Positions 16,252 through 25,352 of a stretch of 64,000 bases of DNA are shown here, one piece after another. Position 1 is the stretch's first letter. Every line of letters starts with the position of its first letter. Below the pieces are notes generated by a model that saw only the letters and a program-made list of their open reading frames with translations, searched no databases and was not told the DNA's origin. The position numbers were made by a program, and so were the translations under genes. Origin of the DNA: Rhizobium sp. RU36D (lineage in GTDB: Bacteria > Pseudomonadota > Alphaproteobacteria > Rhizobiales > Rhizobiaceae); contig NZ_FWXU01000010.1 of NCBI RefSeq assembly GCF_900176345.1, positions 1 through 64,000 on the forward strand, written 5' to 3'.

Positions 16252-17166
16252 CTACATCCGCAGTTGCAGGGCCGCGGGACGGATGCTGGCGTTGAGGACA
16301 TGCTCGCCGATCTGCTCGCCATCGGCCTCGACCAGCGCCGGATTCGACCCGATCGACACGATCTCAATGTTGCGCCCCCGGTGGAAGCTGGCATTGGGGT
16401 CGGTGAGGTGGGCGGCGCTATAGAACTTCTGCATCAGCCGCACCAGCCCAAGGCGGCTGGTGAACCGCAGGATGCCGCAGTCCATGAGGCCATCGCGGAA
16501 TTCGGCCATGGGCATGACATGCATGCCCCCACCAAACCAGCCGCCATTGGCGCAGACGACGCAGACGACCGGTCCGCTGAAGACGTCTTTTCCATCCACC
16601 TTGACGCGCACCTGGGCCGGCTTGTAGCGGGCAATCTCGCGCAGGGAGTGGAACAGGAAATGCAGCGAACCGCCGGCGAAGCGCGACCAGCCGGGCTGAT
16701 TGGCAGCGCGCACGATGGTTCCCGAGACGCCGATGCTGGCGATGTTCACGAAGGCCCGCTCCGGCCTGGTTCCGTCGCCGCTCAAGAGGATGCCGGCGTC
16801 GACGGGCCGCGCGACGGCCTTGGCGATATGGGCCGCAAGACCTTCGGCATCCCGTGGCAGCGCAAAATTTCGCGAGAAATCTGAACCTGAACCAAGCGGC
16901 ACGAAGGACAATTCCGTCTGCGGTCGGCTCGACGATAAAATTCCGGCGGCCACTTCACTGATGGTGCCGTCGCCTCCGACGGCGATCACGAGATCGAAGG
17001 CGGCATCGGCCAGTTCTCGGCCAAGGCGTATGCCATCCCCACGCTTTTTTGTTTCATGCAGCTCAAGCGCAGGAAAAACCTGCCTCAAGGCCTTCAATGT
17101 CGCTCTCCAGCGTCGGCGGGCGGATAGGCCCCCCGCAACCGGATTGCGCACGACACCAGTTTTCAC
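16252..17166 (-). CDS. Diacylglycerol/sphingosine kinase-type lipid kinase
   Basis: The product is about 304 aa. The DAGK catalytic signature VVRNPVAGG near the N terminus and the ATP-site motif VIAVGGDGTISEVAAGI are present, followed by LSFVPLGSGSDFSRNFALPR. The C-terminal beta-sandwich domain has VVCVVCANGGWFGGGMHVMP. It resembles YegS/BmrU kinases, which phosphorylate membrane lipids at the cytoplasmic face. The GTG start at 17166 has GGGGG 6 bp upstream; an ATG at 17211 is possible. Confidence 0.85.
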   Translation of the reverse strand: MKTGVVRNPVAGGLSARRRWRATLKALRQVFPALELHETKKRGDGIRLGRELADAAFDLVIAVGGDGTISEVAAGILSSSRPQTELSFVPLGSGSDFSRNFALPRDAEGLAAHIAKAVARPVDAGILLSGDGTRPERAFVNIASIGVSGTIVRAANQPGWSRFAGGSLHFLFHSLREIARYKPAQVRVKVDGKDVFSGPVVCVVCANGGWFGGGMHVMPMAEFRDGLMDCGILRFTSRLGLVRLMQKFYSAAHLTDPNASFHRGRNIEIVSIGSNPALVEADGEQIGEHVLNASIRPAALQLRM

Positions 17167-17264
17167 GCCATGCCCCCACTTTGCACGCTTTTGCCAATGC
17201 GCTGCAGTCATCGGCGCGGCGTCCCAATCGACACCGCCCTGTCAACTTCATGGCTGGCTCTTGC

Positions 17265-17840
17265 CTACTTTTTCTTCTTCGGCGCGCTTTCGTCGAAGCC
17301 GACATAAACGCGGGCAAAGTTGGACAGGTTGCCGGGCACGACGATGTTGTCCTTGGTGAAGACGAATTGCGTCGGCTGTGCCGGGTCAGTGATCGCGACA
17401 TCCATCTTGGTCAATTCGGAATAGACCTGATTGTCGCCATCCATCACGGTCACGCGGATCGGCATGCTAATCGTGCCGGCCTTGCCCTGCGGCCCGGAGG
17501 CGACACGGCCCTGGGCCATGATGGTCATGCCCAGGTTGACGTCATTCTTGGTGCAGGCCCGCGTCGTATCGGCGATCGAGGCCTGGTAGACGACCTGTGC
17601 CGGATCGTCCTTGGCGCCCTTTGCATAGGTCCTGAAGTAGGAGGTGTTTTCACGCAGGCTGATCTGCGGGCAGTTTGCCTGCACCACGGCACCGACGGGG
17701 GCTACGGTCGACGCGGCAGGAGCGGCCACTGTCTGGGACTGCCCCAGCCCGAGGGCTGCACCGGGATTGCCCGCATTGCAGCCAGCGAGGAGTGCCAGGA
17801 GGGGAACAGCGACAAGACTACGCGACACATTCTCAAGCAC
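17265..17840 (-). CDS. Predicted lipoprotein of unknown function
   Basis: The product is about 191 aa. It begins with a lipoprotein signal ending in LLALLAGC, so the Cys near residue 22 should be lipidated. The rest has a Pro/Ala spacer, then CPQISLRENTSYFRTYAKGA, ACTKNDVNLGMTIMAQGRV and strand-rich sequence ending in a KKKK tail. No named family is recognised with certainty. Start is a GTG at 17840 or 17828; the latter gives the shorter MSRSLVAVPLL signal. The gene appears to be alone. Confidence 0.78.
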   Translation of the reverse strand: MLENVSRSLVAVPLLALLAGCNAGNPGAALGLGQSQTVAAPAASTVAPVGAVVQANCPQISLRENTSYFRTYAKGAKDDPAQVVYQASIADTTRACTKNDVNLGMTIMAQGRVASGPQGKAGTISMPIRVTVMDGDNQVYSELTKMDVAITDPAQPTQFVFTKDNIVVPGNLSNFARVYVGFDESAPKKKK

Positions 17841-18165
17841 GACTACACACCTTCCGCATTCCGTTCGACTGCCGCTAACGGCCATTGAAACTGAGGTCTT
17901 TTCATGACCCTTGTCGATGGTCTATATCAGCGGCTCACCGAAAAATCGATTGGGTAGCCGGCAATTTGCTTCAATTTTCATCTCCCTTCCGTCTCGCCGG
18001 CGAGATGGCCCGCAAAGACCTGACCCGAAGCCGCGCCGATGCAACTGATAGCGTGAAGCTCTGCGTCGGCAGGTCGACGCAAACGGACAGGCAGGACCGG
18101 GCGCGCCACTCTAGAATTCCGGCCGACCAGCCAAACCTGTTCCTCCGCCAGCAAGGATGACGAAG
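17841..18165. other. Intergenic region, no gene seen
   Basis: This 325-bp gap separates the leftward lipoprotein gene from the rightward thrC and should hold both promoters. It contains a short CTCGCCGGCGAG palindrome near 17994-18005. No leader peptide rich in threonine or isoleucine codons was seen, so thr attenuation is not supported. Confidence 0.5.
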
Positions 18166-19587
18166 ATGGACTATATTTCGACCCGCGGCGAAGCCCCCGT
18201 GCTCGGCTTCTGCGACGCTCTGCTGACGGGCCTCGCCCGCGACGGCGGCCTTTATCTGCCGAAGAAGTGGCCGCATATGAAGAAGAAGGAAATCCGTGCC
18301 CTGCGCGGCCAGTCCTACCAGGAGGTGGCCTTTGCCGTGCTGGCTCCTTTCGTCGACGGCGAGATCGAGGACGACGTCTTCCGCAAGATGATTGACGAAG
18401 CCTATGGCACCTTCCGCCATCCGGCCGTGGCGCCGCTGGTGCAAACAGGTGCCAATTCCTACGTGCTGGAACTCTTCCACGGCACGACGCTCGCCTTCAA
18501 GGACGTGGCCATGCAATTGCTGGCGCGGCTGATGGACCATGTGCTGCAGAGCCGCGGCGAGCGGGCGACGATCGTCGGCGCGACCTCGGGCGATACCGGG
18601 GGTGCCGCCATCGACGCCTTTGCCGGCCGCGCGGCGACCGACATCTTCATCCTGTTTCCGCATGGCAAGGTTTCTCCAGTCCAGCAGCGGCAGATGACGA
18701 CGTCAGGCGACAGCAATGTCCATGCGCTGGCGATCAACGGCAATTTCGACGATTGCCAGAACCTCGTGAAGGCGATGTTCAACGACACCGGCTTCCGCGA
18801 CCGGGTGCAATTGTCCGGGGTCAACTCGATCAACTGGGCCCGCATCATGGCGCAGGTGGTCTATTATTTCACCGCAGCGCTCTCGCTCGGCAGCCCGGAC
18901 CGCAAGGTCTCGTTCACGGTGCCGACAGGCAATTTCGGCGATATCTTCGCCGGCTATGTCGCCAAGCAGATGGGCCTGCCAATCGACAAGCTCGTGATCG
19001 CCACCAACGAGAATGACATCCTGGCGCGGACCCTGAAAACCGGCCGCTACGAGATGCGCGGCGTTCATGCCACCACCTCGCCCTCAATGGACATCCAGAT
19101 TTCCTCGAATTTCGAACGCCTGCTGTTCGAGGCCTATGATCGCGAGCCCTCGGCGATCCGCTCGGCCATGGCCGGCCTCAAGCAATCCGGCGCCTTCGAG
19201 ATCAAGGACCCGGCCCTGAAGGCGATCCGCAAGACGTTCAACGCCGGTCGCGCCAGCGAAAAGCAGGTGGCGCAGACCATCAAGCAGACGCTGAAGGAAA
19301 CCGGCTACCTGTTGGACCCCCATACCGCCGTTGGTGTTTTTGTTGCCAAGAAGCACGAAAAGGCCAATAGTCCGATGATTACGCTTGCCACGGCGCATCC
19401 GGCGAAGTTCCCGGCGGCCGTCAAGGCGGCCAGTGGTATTGACCCGGCGCTGCCTTCGTGGCTTGCTGATCTGATGGACAGGGAGGAGCGTTTCGAAATA
19501 CTGGATGCCGAGCTTAAAGCCGTCGAAACCTTTGTCGGCAATCATGCCCGCGCGACCCAGAAAGAGACGCAGAAAGACGGATCATGA
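18166..19587 (+). CDS. thrC: Threonine synthase
   Basis: ThrC converts O-phospho-L-homoserine to threonine with PLP. The 473-aa product starts MDYISTRGEAPVLGFCDALL, as in the long ThrC class of proteobacteria. The PLP lysine is in TTLAFKDVAMQLL, and the phosphate loop ATSGDTGGAAI and PTGNFGDIFAGY follow. An AAGGA 8 bp before the ATG at 18166 supports this start over an ATG at 18157. The stop overlaps the M16 peptidase start by ATGA. The matching homoserine kinase gene lies 11 kb downstream on the other strand. Confidence 0.96.
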   Translation: MDYISTRGEAPVLGFCDALLTGLARDGGLYLPKKWPHMKKKEIRALRGQSYQEVAFAVLAPFVDGEIEDDVFRKMIDEAYGTFRHPAVAPLVQTGANSYVLELFHGTTLAFKDVAMQLLARLMDHVLQSRGERATIVGATSGDTGGAAIDAFAGRAATDIFILFPHGKVSPVQQRQMTTSGDSNVHALAINGNFDDCQNLVKAMFNDTGFRDRVQLSGVNSINWARIMAQVVYYFTAALSLGSPDRKVSFTVPTGNFGDIFAGYVAKQMGLPIDKLVIATNENDILARTLKTGRYEMRGVHATTSPSMDIQISSNFERLLFEAYDREPSAIRSAMAGLKQSGAFEIKDPALKAIRKTFNAGRASEKQVAQTIKQTLKETGYLLDPHTAVGVFVAKKHEKANSPMITLATAHPAKFPAAVKAASGIDPALPSWLADLMDREERFEILDAELKAVETFVGNHARATQKETQKDGS

Positions 19588-20882
19588 ATGTTGAGTGCAC
19601 CCGGTTGCCATCCGGGCTTACGGTCGTAACCGAGACCATGCCGCATCTCGAGAGCGTGGCTCTCGGCACCTGGATCAAGTCGGGAGCGAGGAACGAGACC
19701 GAAACCGAACACGGGATCGCCCATCTTCTGGAACACATGGCGTTCAAGGGCACGCGCAAGCGAACCGCCCGGCAGATCGCCGAGGAGATCGAGAATGTCG
19801 GCGGCGAGTTGAACGCCGCCACCTCGACCGAGACGACATCCTATTATGCGCGTGTGCTGAAGGACCATGTGCCGCTGGCAGTGGACATCCTCGCGGATAT
19901 CCTGACGGAATCCGAGTTCGACGAGGAAGAGCTCTCCCGCGAGAAGCATGTCATCCTGCAGGAAATCGGCGCTGCCAACGACACGCCCGATGACGTGGTG
20001 TTCGATACGTTTTCGGAACTTGCCTACCAGAACCAGACGCTCGGACGGCCGATCCTCGGCACGCCGGATACGGTGAATTCCTTCAGCAGCGACGAGATCC
20101 GCGCCTATCTCTCGCGTAACTACACCGCCGACCGCATGTTCGTGGTCGCCGCCGGCGCTGTCGATCATGACAGCTTCGTGCGCCAGGTCGAGGAGCGTTT
20201 TTCCTCGATCGCCGCCAAGCCCGACGTGGCGCCCGTCATCGAGGCCGCCCGCTATACCGGCGGCGAGCGGCGCGAAAGCCGCGACCTGATGGATGCGCAG
20301 GTACTGCTAGGTTTCGAAGGTCGTGCCTATCACGTGCGCGACTTCTATTGTTCGCAGATCCTCGCCAATATCCTTGGCGGCGGCATGTCGTCGCGCCTGT
20401 TCCAAGAAGTGCGCGAGCATCGTGGCCTGTGCTACTCGGTCTATGCCTTCCACTGGGGCTTTTCCGACACCGGCATCTTCGGCATTCATGCGGCAACCGG
20501 CGGCGAAAACCTGCCGGAACTCGTGCCTGTCATTCTCGATGAACTGCGCAAGGTCGCCGATCATGTCGACCAGCAGGAAATCGAACGCTCACGGGCGCAG
20601 ATCCGAGCCCAGCTGCTGATGGGCCAGGAAAGCCCGGCCGCGCGTGCGGGCCAGATCGCACGGCAGATGATGCTCTATGGCCGGCCGATCCCGAATGACG
20701 AACTGATGGAGCGCCTGTCCGGCATCACCACGCAGCGGCTGACGGACCTTGCCGGCCGGCTGTTCTTTGACACCGCACCGACGCTTTCGGCCATCGGCCC
20801 GCTGGAACAGCTTGCTCCCATGGCGCAGATCACCGGCGCCTTGTCGTCCGGCCAGGCGAAGCCGCTCAAAGCGCTCGGTTGA
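19584..20882 (+). CDS. M16 family zinc peptidase (processing-peptidase-like)
   Basis: The product is 432 aa and resembles bacterial homologues of the mitochondrial processing peptidase beta subunit. The inverted zinc motif HxxEH is intact in HLLEHMAFKGTRKR, with a downstream Glu in the ELNAATSTETTSYYARVLKD region, and the second domain has GGGMSSRLFQEVREHRGLCY. It probably degrades or trims peptides in the cytoplasm; no signal peptide is seen. ATGA coupling to thrC is a conserved rhizobial arrangement as far as I recall. Confidence 0.92.
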   Translation: MNVECTRLPSGLTVVTETMPHLESVALGTWIKSGARNETETEHGIAHLLEHMAFKGTRKRTARQIAEEIENVGGELNAATSTETTSYYARVLKDHVPLAVDILADILTESEFDEEELSREKHVILQEIGAANDTPDDVVFDTFSELAYQNQTLGRPILGTPDTVNSFSSDEIRAYLSRNYTADRMFVVAAGAVDHDSFVRQVEERFSSIAAKPDVAPVIEAARYTGGERRESRDLMDAQVLLGFEGRAYHVRDFYCSQILANILGGGMSSRLFQEVREHRGLCYSVYAFHWGFSDTGIFGIHAATGGENLPELVPVILDELRKVADHVDQQEIERSRAQIRAQLLMGQESPAARAGQIARQMMLYGRPIPNDELMERLSGITTQRLTDLAGRLFFDTAPTLSAIGPLEQLAPMAQITGALSSGQAKPLKALG

Positions 20883-20954
20883 AACAGACGTGGCGGCGGC
20901 TTGGTCCATCCTCATGACTAGGGGTCGCCGCCCCATGTCCCCCGGGGGCATTTT

Positions 20955-21569
20955 ATGACCCGGTCCGTGTTCCGTTTCCTCACCCGCCAATCCGACAAGC
21001 CGGAGATCGAAAGCGGCGCACATCTGCTGCGGCTGGCGCGCTATTCCGACTTCGAGCAATGGCACAAGCTTCGCTATGAAAGCCGCAGCTTTCTGCAGCC
21101 CTGGGAGCCGACCTGGCGCGCGGACGAGCTGACGGAACGGGCGTTTCGCTCCAGGGTCATCCGGGCGGAACAGGAATATCATTCCGGCCTGTCGCTGCAG
21201 CTTCTCCTGTTTTCCCGGCCGGAAAAACTGCTGCTGGGTGGCATGACGATCGGCCTGATCCGGCGCGGTGCGGCGCAATGCTGCATGATCGGCTACTGGA
21301 TGGGCGAGCGGCATTCAGGCCAAGGCCATATGTTTGCCGCACTTCAGCTGGCAATACCCTATATCTTCGGGAAGCTGCAGTTGCACCGGATTGAGGCTGC
21401 CTGTATTCCAGACAACGACAGAAGTATCCGGCTGCTCGAAAAAGCTGGCTTTGAGCGGGAAGGTATCTTGCGGGAATATTTGAAAATCAACGGTCAGTGG
21501 CGCGACCATGTCATGTTTTCGCGGCTGGCCGACAACATGCCTGCTCCCAAGTTCACGGATTACCTATGA
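20955..21569 (+). CDS. GNAT N-acetyltransferase, RimJ-like
   Basis: The product is 204 aa, a GCN5-type acetyltransferase of the RimJ/RimL group that uses acetyl-CoA on protein N termini or small amines. Supporting segments are LRLARYSDFEQWHKLRYESR, the acetyl-CoA loop region IGYWMGERHSGQGHMFAALQ, and the RimJ signature HRIEAACIPDNDRSIRLLEK followed by AGFEREGILREYLKING. The stop overlaps the start of the GGDEF-EAL gene (ATGA at 21566-21569). Confidence 0.88.
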   Translation: MTRSVFRFLTRQSDKPEIESGAHLLRLARYSDFEQWHKLRYESRSFLQPWEPTWRADELTERAFRSRVIRAEQEYHSGLSLQLLLFSRPEKLLLGGMTIGLIRRGAAQCCMIGYWMGERHSGQGHMFAALQLAIPYIFGKLQLHRIEAACIPDNDRSIRLLEKAGFEREGILREYLKINGQWRDHVMFSRLADNMPAPKFTDYL

Positions 21570-24505
21570 CCGGGCCGCGCACAGAGCCATGGCTGACCCG
21601 GCTGACGCCGGCGGGACGATTCCGCGCGTTGCTGCTCTGCCTGTCGATGCTGGCGGCCTGGATGATGCTGCAGCCGATGGCAGTACTTGCCGCCGAACCG
21701 GTGAAGATCTCTCGCGAGGATACGGCCGTCGATCTTTCCAAGACGGTCGAGATCTACAGCAACCAGGGTGAGGCCTTCCAGGTCTCGACCGCAGCCGGCG
21801 CTGACGGCATTCGCCGACGCATCGAGGTTCGCTCCAGCGATGCGAAGCACCAGGGCGACTGGGCGGTTTTCTCACTCGCCAATGTCTCGGAAGAGCAGCT
21901 AGAGCGCGTGATCGTCGCCCCGCATTTCCGGCTTGCCAGCTCGCAACTGTTCTGGCCCGATCTCGGCTCGCAGCGCATCTATGCGATTACCCCGTCGGAA
22001 GGGTTTGCGCTGGATCGCCAGCCGAGCGAAGAGGCCGACGTGTTCCGCATCACGCTGAACCCGGGCGCCGTCGTCACCTTCGTCGCGGAACTGGCAACCC
22101 CGCATCTGCCACAGATCTATCTGTGGGAGCCGGATGCCTATAAGGACACGATCAACGCTTTCACGCTCTATCGCGGCATTGTGCTCGGCATTGCCGGTCT
22201 GCTTGCGGTGTTCTTGACGATCCTGTTCGTGGTCAAGGGCACCTCAATGCTGCCGGCGGCAGCGGCTCTGGCCTGGGCGGTTCTGGCCTATATCTGCGTG
22301 GATTTCGGCTTCATCGAAAAGCTGATCTCGATTGCCTCAAGTGATGAGCGCATATGGCGGGCGAGCGTGGAGGTGGCGCTGGCCTCCAGCCTTGTCATCT
22401 TCCTGTTCACCTATCTCAGCCTCAATCGTTGGCATGCGCATCTGGGCTATGCCACCTTCGCCTGGATCCTCGGCCTCGGCCTCTTGTTCGGCGTCGCGAT
22501 CTACGATCCATCGATCGCCTCGGGCATTGCGCGCCTGTCATTCGCGCTGACGGCGACCGTGGGCGTGATCCTGATCGTCTATCTCGGCATGCATCGCTAT
22601 GACCGGGCCATCCTGCTGGTGCCGACCTGGGCGCTGTTCATCGTCTGGCTGTTCGGCGGCTGGCTGACGATCACGGGCCGCCTCGACAACGACATCATCC
22701 AGCCGGCACTCGGTGGTGGCCTCGTGCTGATCGTGCTGCTGATCGGCTTCACCGTCATGCAGCACGCCTTTGCCGGCGGCGCCTATCAGCAGGGCCTGTT
22801 CTCCGACCTTGAACGCCAGTCGCTGGCGTTGACGGGATCGGGCGATACGGTGTGGGACTGGGACGTGGCGCGTGACCGCGTGGTGACCAGCCCCGACATT
22901 TCGGTGCGCCTCGGCCTTGCCGCCGGCACCCTGCACGGCCCGGCGCGCAACTGGCTGCCGCGCCTGCACCCCGATGACCGCGACCGTTTCCGCGCCACGC
23001 TCGACGTGCTGCTGGAGCATCGCAAAGGCCGGCTCAACCACGAATTCCGCATTCGTGCCGAAGACGGGCACTTCCACTGGCTGCATATCCGCGCCCGGCC
23101 GGTTCTCGGCTCCAATGGCGAGGTGATCCGCTGCGTCGGCACGATCTTCGACGTGACGGAGCAGAAGAACTCCATCGACCGGCTGCTGCAGGACGCGATG
23201 CATGACAACCTGACGGGCCTGCCCAACCGGGAAGTCTTTCTCGACCGCCTGCAATCCGTGCTGACGCTGGCGGCGGGCGGCGACAGCGTGCGGCCGACCG
23301 TGATGGCGATCGATATCGACCGCTACAAGCAGGTGAACGATTCGCTCGGCATTGCCGCCGGCGACAATATCCTGATCGCGCTGACCCGCCGCCTGCGGCG
23401 TCTGCTGAAGCCGCAGGATACGCTGGCGCGGCTATCGGGCGATCTGTTCGGCCTTATCCTCGTTTCAGAGCGGGATCCGGCCAAGGTGGCGGATTTTGCC
23501 GATGCGATCTCCAAAGCCATCATGGTGCCGATCAATTTCGCCAATCGCGAGATCATCCTGACAGCCTCGATCGGCCTCTCCACCTTTGTCGACCAGCAGG
23601 AAAGCGCGCCGAGCCTGCTGTCGGATGCCGAGCTTGCCATGTATCGCGCCAAGCGGGCGGGTGGGAACCGGGTGGAACCTTTCCGCCCGGCCTTCCGCAG
23701 CAACGGCACGGACCGGCTGCAGCTGGAAACCGATCTCCGCCGCGCGCTGGACCGCAAGGAACTCTCCATGGTCTACCAGCCGATCATGCGGCTGGCAGAT
23801 GGCAGCGTGGCGGGTTTCGAAGCCCTGATGCGCTGGGACCACCCCAAGCGCGGCAGCATTCCACCATCCGAATTCATCCCGATTGCGGAACTCTCCGACC
23901 TTATCGAGCCGCTCGGCATGTTCGCGCTGGAACGCGCCAGCACGGAACTGATGGACTGGGAGCGGCAGATCGTCGACCTGCCGATCTTCGTGTCGGTCAA
24001 CCTGTCGAGCTCGCAGCTTCTCAACAACGAGCTCTACAACGACATCAGGGCGCTGCTTGCCAAGACCCAATGCTCGCCGGCGCGCATCAAGCTGGAGCTC
24101 ACCGAATCCGTGGTGATGGAAAATCCGGAGCAGGCACGGCTAGTTCTCGCCAAGCTCAAGGAGACCGGCATCAGCCTGGCGCTGGATGATTTCGGCACCG
24201 GCTATTCCTCGCTCGCCTATCTCACCCGCTTCCCCTTCGATACGATCAAGCTCGACAAGGCGCTGGTCTGCGACCGCAGCGAAAAGCGCCCCATCCTGTT
24301 GCGCTCGATCATCACGATGGCCCGCGACCTTGACATGCAGGTGGTGGCAGAGGGTGTGGAGACCGAAGCGGACGCTGCCGAACTCGCCGAAATGGGCTGC
24401 CAGCTCGGCCAGAGCTACCTCTTCGGCGCCCCGATCGGCGCCGATTCGGTTCAGCGACTGCTGAAGGAGCGCTTCCCGCAGGTGAAAAAGGCCGTGGGGG
24501 CTTGA
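21566..24505 (+). CDS. 7TM-PAS-degenerate GGDEF-EAL cyclic-di-GMP phosphodiesterase
   Basis: The product is 979 aa. A signal peptide (residues 17-45) leads into a periplasmic 7TMR-DISM-type sensor (to about 190), seven membrane helices (190-400), a PAS domain (430-540), a GGDEF domain (560-710) and an EAL domain (725-970). The GGDEF signature reads RLSGDLFGL, so cyclase activity is unlikely. The EAL domain keeps EALMRWDHP, ELTESVV, LDDFGTGYSS, IKLDK and AEGVETEAD, so it should hydrolyse c-di-GMP, perhaps with GTP binding at the degenerate domain. The start is coupled to the GNAT gene. Confidence 0.93.
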   Translation: MTGPRTEPWLTRLTPAGRFRALLLCLSMLAAWMMLQPMAVLAAEPVKISREDTAVDLSKTVEIYSNQGEAFQVSTAAGADGIRRRIEVRSSDAKHQGDWAVFSLANVSEEQLERVIVAPHFRLASSQLFWPDLGSQRIYAITPSEGFALDRQPSEEADVFRITLNPGAVVTFVAELATPHLPQIYLWEPDAYKDTINAFTLYRGIVLGIAGLLAVFLTILFVVKGTSMLPAAAALAWAVLAYICVDFGFIEKLISIASSDERIWRASVEVALASSLVIFLFTYLSLNRWHAHLGYATFAWILGLGLLFGVAIYDPSIASGIARLSFALTATVGVILIVYLGMHRYDRAILLVPTWALFIVWLFGGWLTITGRLDNDIIQPALGGGLVLIVLLIGFTVMQHAFAGGAYQQGLFSDLERQSLALTGSGDTVWDWDVARDRVVTSPDISVRLGLAAGTLHGPARNWLPRLHPDDRDRFRATLDVLLEHRKGRLNHEFRIRAEDGHFHWLHIRARPVLGSNGEVIRCVGTIFDVTEQKNSIDRLLQDAMHDNLTGLPNREVFLDRLQSVLTLAAGGDSVRPTVMAIDIDRYKQVNDSLGIAAGDNILIALTRRLRRLLKPQDTLARLSGDLFGLILVSERDPAKVADFADAISKAIMVPINFANREIILTASIGLSTFVDQQESAPSLLSDAELAMYRAKRAGGNRVEPFRPAFRSNGTDRLQLETDLRRALDRKELSMVYQPIMRLADGSVAGFEALMRWDHPKRGSIPPSEFIPIAELSDLIEPLGMFALERASTELMDWERQIVDLPIFVSVNLSSSQLLNNELYNDIRALLAKTQCSPARIKLELTESVVMENPEQARLVLAKLKETGISLALDDFGTGYSSLAYLTRFPFDTIKLDKALVCDRSEKRPILLRSIITMARDLDMQVVAEGVETEADAAELAEMGCQLGQSYLFGAPIGADSVQRLLKERFPQVKKAVGA

Positions 24506-24539
24506 GTGGGTTGACGGCTTTGAATGCAACAGTGAACCG

Positions 24540-25193
24540 CTACTTTTGCCCATGCATGGGAACCTGACACCGGGCCTTCAGGCCAAGAGTCTTGTTTGCG
24601 ATAATCTGTGCGTCCCAATAGCTCATGCTGTGGGTTTCCGGTTCCCACAGCACGGGGTCCATACAGGTTGCGCGGGGATCAACCCCCAGGCATCCCTCTG
24701 CGTCATATCGTTTCAGCATCTCCGAACTCCACGTTTGTTCGAGAAACTGCTGCTTGAACTCTTGAGTCTCTAGTCTTTCCTTGGAACTCTGGATTTTGCG
24801 AACGTCCATGGCGAACGCAATGTCGGCGACAAACTGCTGCCAATGCTTCGTCGCAGGGTTACTCTCAATTTCGGACATATCGTTTGCTGTCACCTGAGGC
24901 CATGGTGGCCAAAGACCGAGAAAACCTATCGCCAAAAGCATGTTCTGCCCGGCAACGGGTGACCCTTCCTTCACGTGGGGCCAGATTGCTTCCCACGTTT
25001 CGTCACATTTCTTCGCTTGGAAAAGCGCAACTACCCTCGCCTGCTCAGCCTCGTCGTAGCGATCTGCGTGAACAGGTTCTGCTATAGCGTCGGACCGTAT
25101 CAGAAAAATGCATGCGGCCACGAGCGGCAGAATGCACCGACGAAGACGACCGGCAACCGAATTATTCCATCCATACTTACGCTGCAAAATCAT
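24540..25193 (-). CDS. Secreted four-cysteine protein, copy A (unrecognised family)
   Basis: The product is about 217 aa. A basic N terminus and hydrophobic segment (LRRCILPLVAACIFLIRSDA) predict export. The mature part starts YDEAEQARVVALFQAKKCDE and has four Cys placed as in copy B (AKKC, EGCLGVDPRATC, ARCQVPMHG), so two disulfides are possible. The helical CDETWEAIWPHVKEGSPVAG stretch resembles a Sel1/TPR unit. The start at 25193 has GAGG 5 bp upstream. It follows a remnant of yqgE and is a diverged paralogue of the gene at 25353-26039. Confidence 0.7.
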   Translation of the reverse strand: MILQRKYGWNNSVAGRLRRCILPLVAACIFLIRSDAIAEPVHADRYDEAEQARVVALFQAKKCDETWEAIWPHVKEGSPVAGQNMLLAIGFLGLWPPWPQVTANDMSEIESNPATKHWQQFVADIAFAMDVRKIQSSKERLETQEFKQQFLEQTWSSEMLKRYDAEGCLGVDPRATCMDPVLWEPETHSMSYWDAQIIANKTLGLKARCQVPMHGQK

Positions 25194-25218
25194 CTGCGCC
25201 TCAAGCTTTATGCGGGCT

Positions 25219-25347
25219 TCACGCGTGCCCGTCATCCATGGACAGCATGGCAGGGCTCACACCCATCAGCGCCAGCACGCGGGCTTGTTTGGCCTCAAGC
25301 GCGGCGCCAAAGATCAGGTCTTCGCTGGCCGCGCAGTCGGGCCAGCC
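25219..25347 (-). pseudogene. Duplicated 3' fragment of yqgE
   Basis: The 42 codons before the stop at 25219 translate as [13 protein letters not shown]..., ending [18 protein letters not shown], and match 33 of 42 residues of the C terminus of the intact YqgE encoded at 26050-26655. The frame and the stop codon are kept. The fragment begins right after the stop of secreted-protein copy B and ends 25 bp before the start of copy A, which places it as the junction of a tandem duplication with an 831-bp period. Confidence 0.85.
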
Positions 25348-25352
25348 ACCAA

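Noticed and set aside
17841-18165. Threonine attenuator before thrC
   Set aside because: No short leader frame rich in Thr/Ile codons and no paired terminator hairpins were found.
21566-24505. Active diguanylate cyclase
   Set aside because: The GGDEF signature is SGDLF, which lacks the residues for catalysis.
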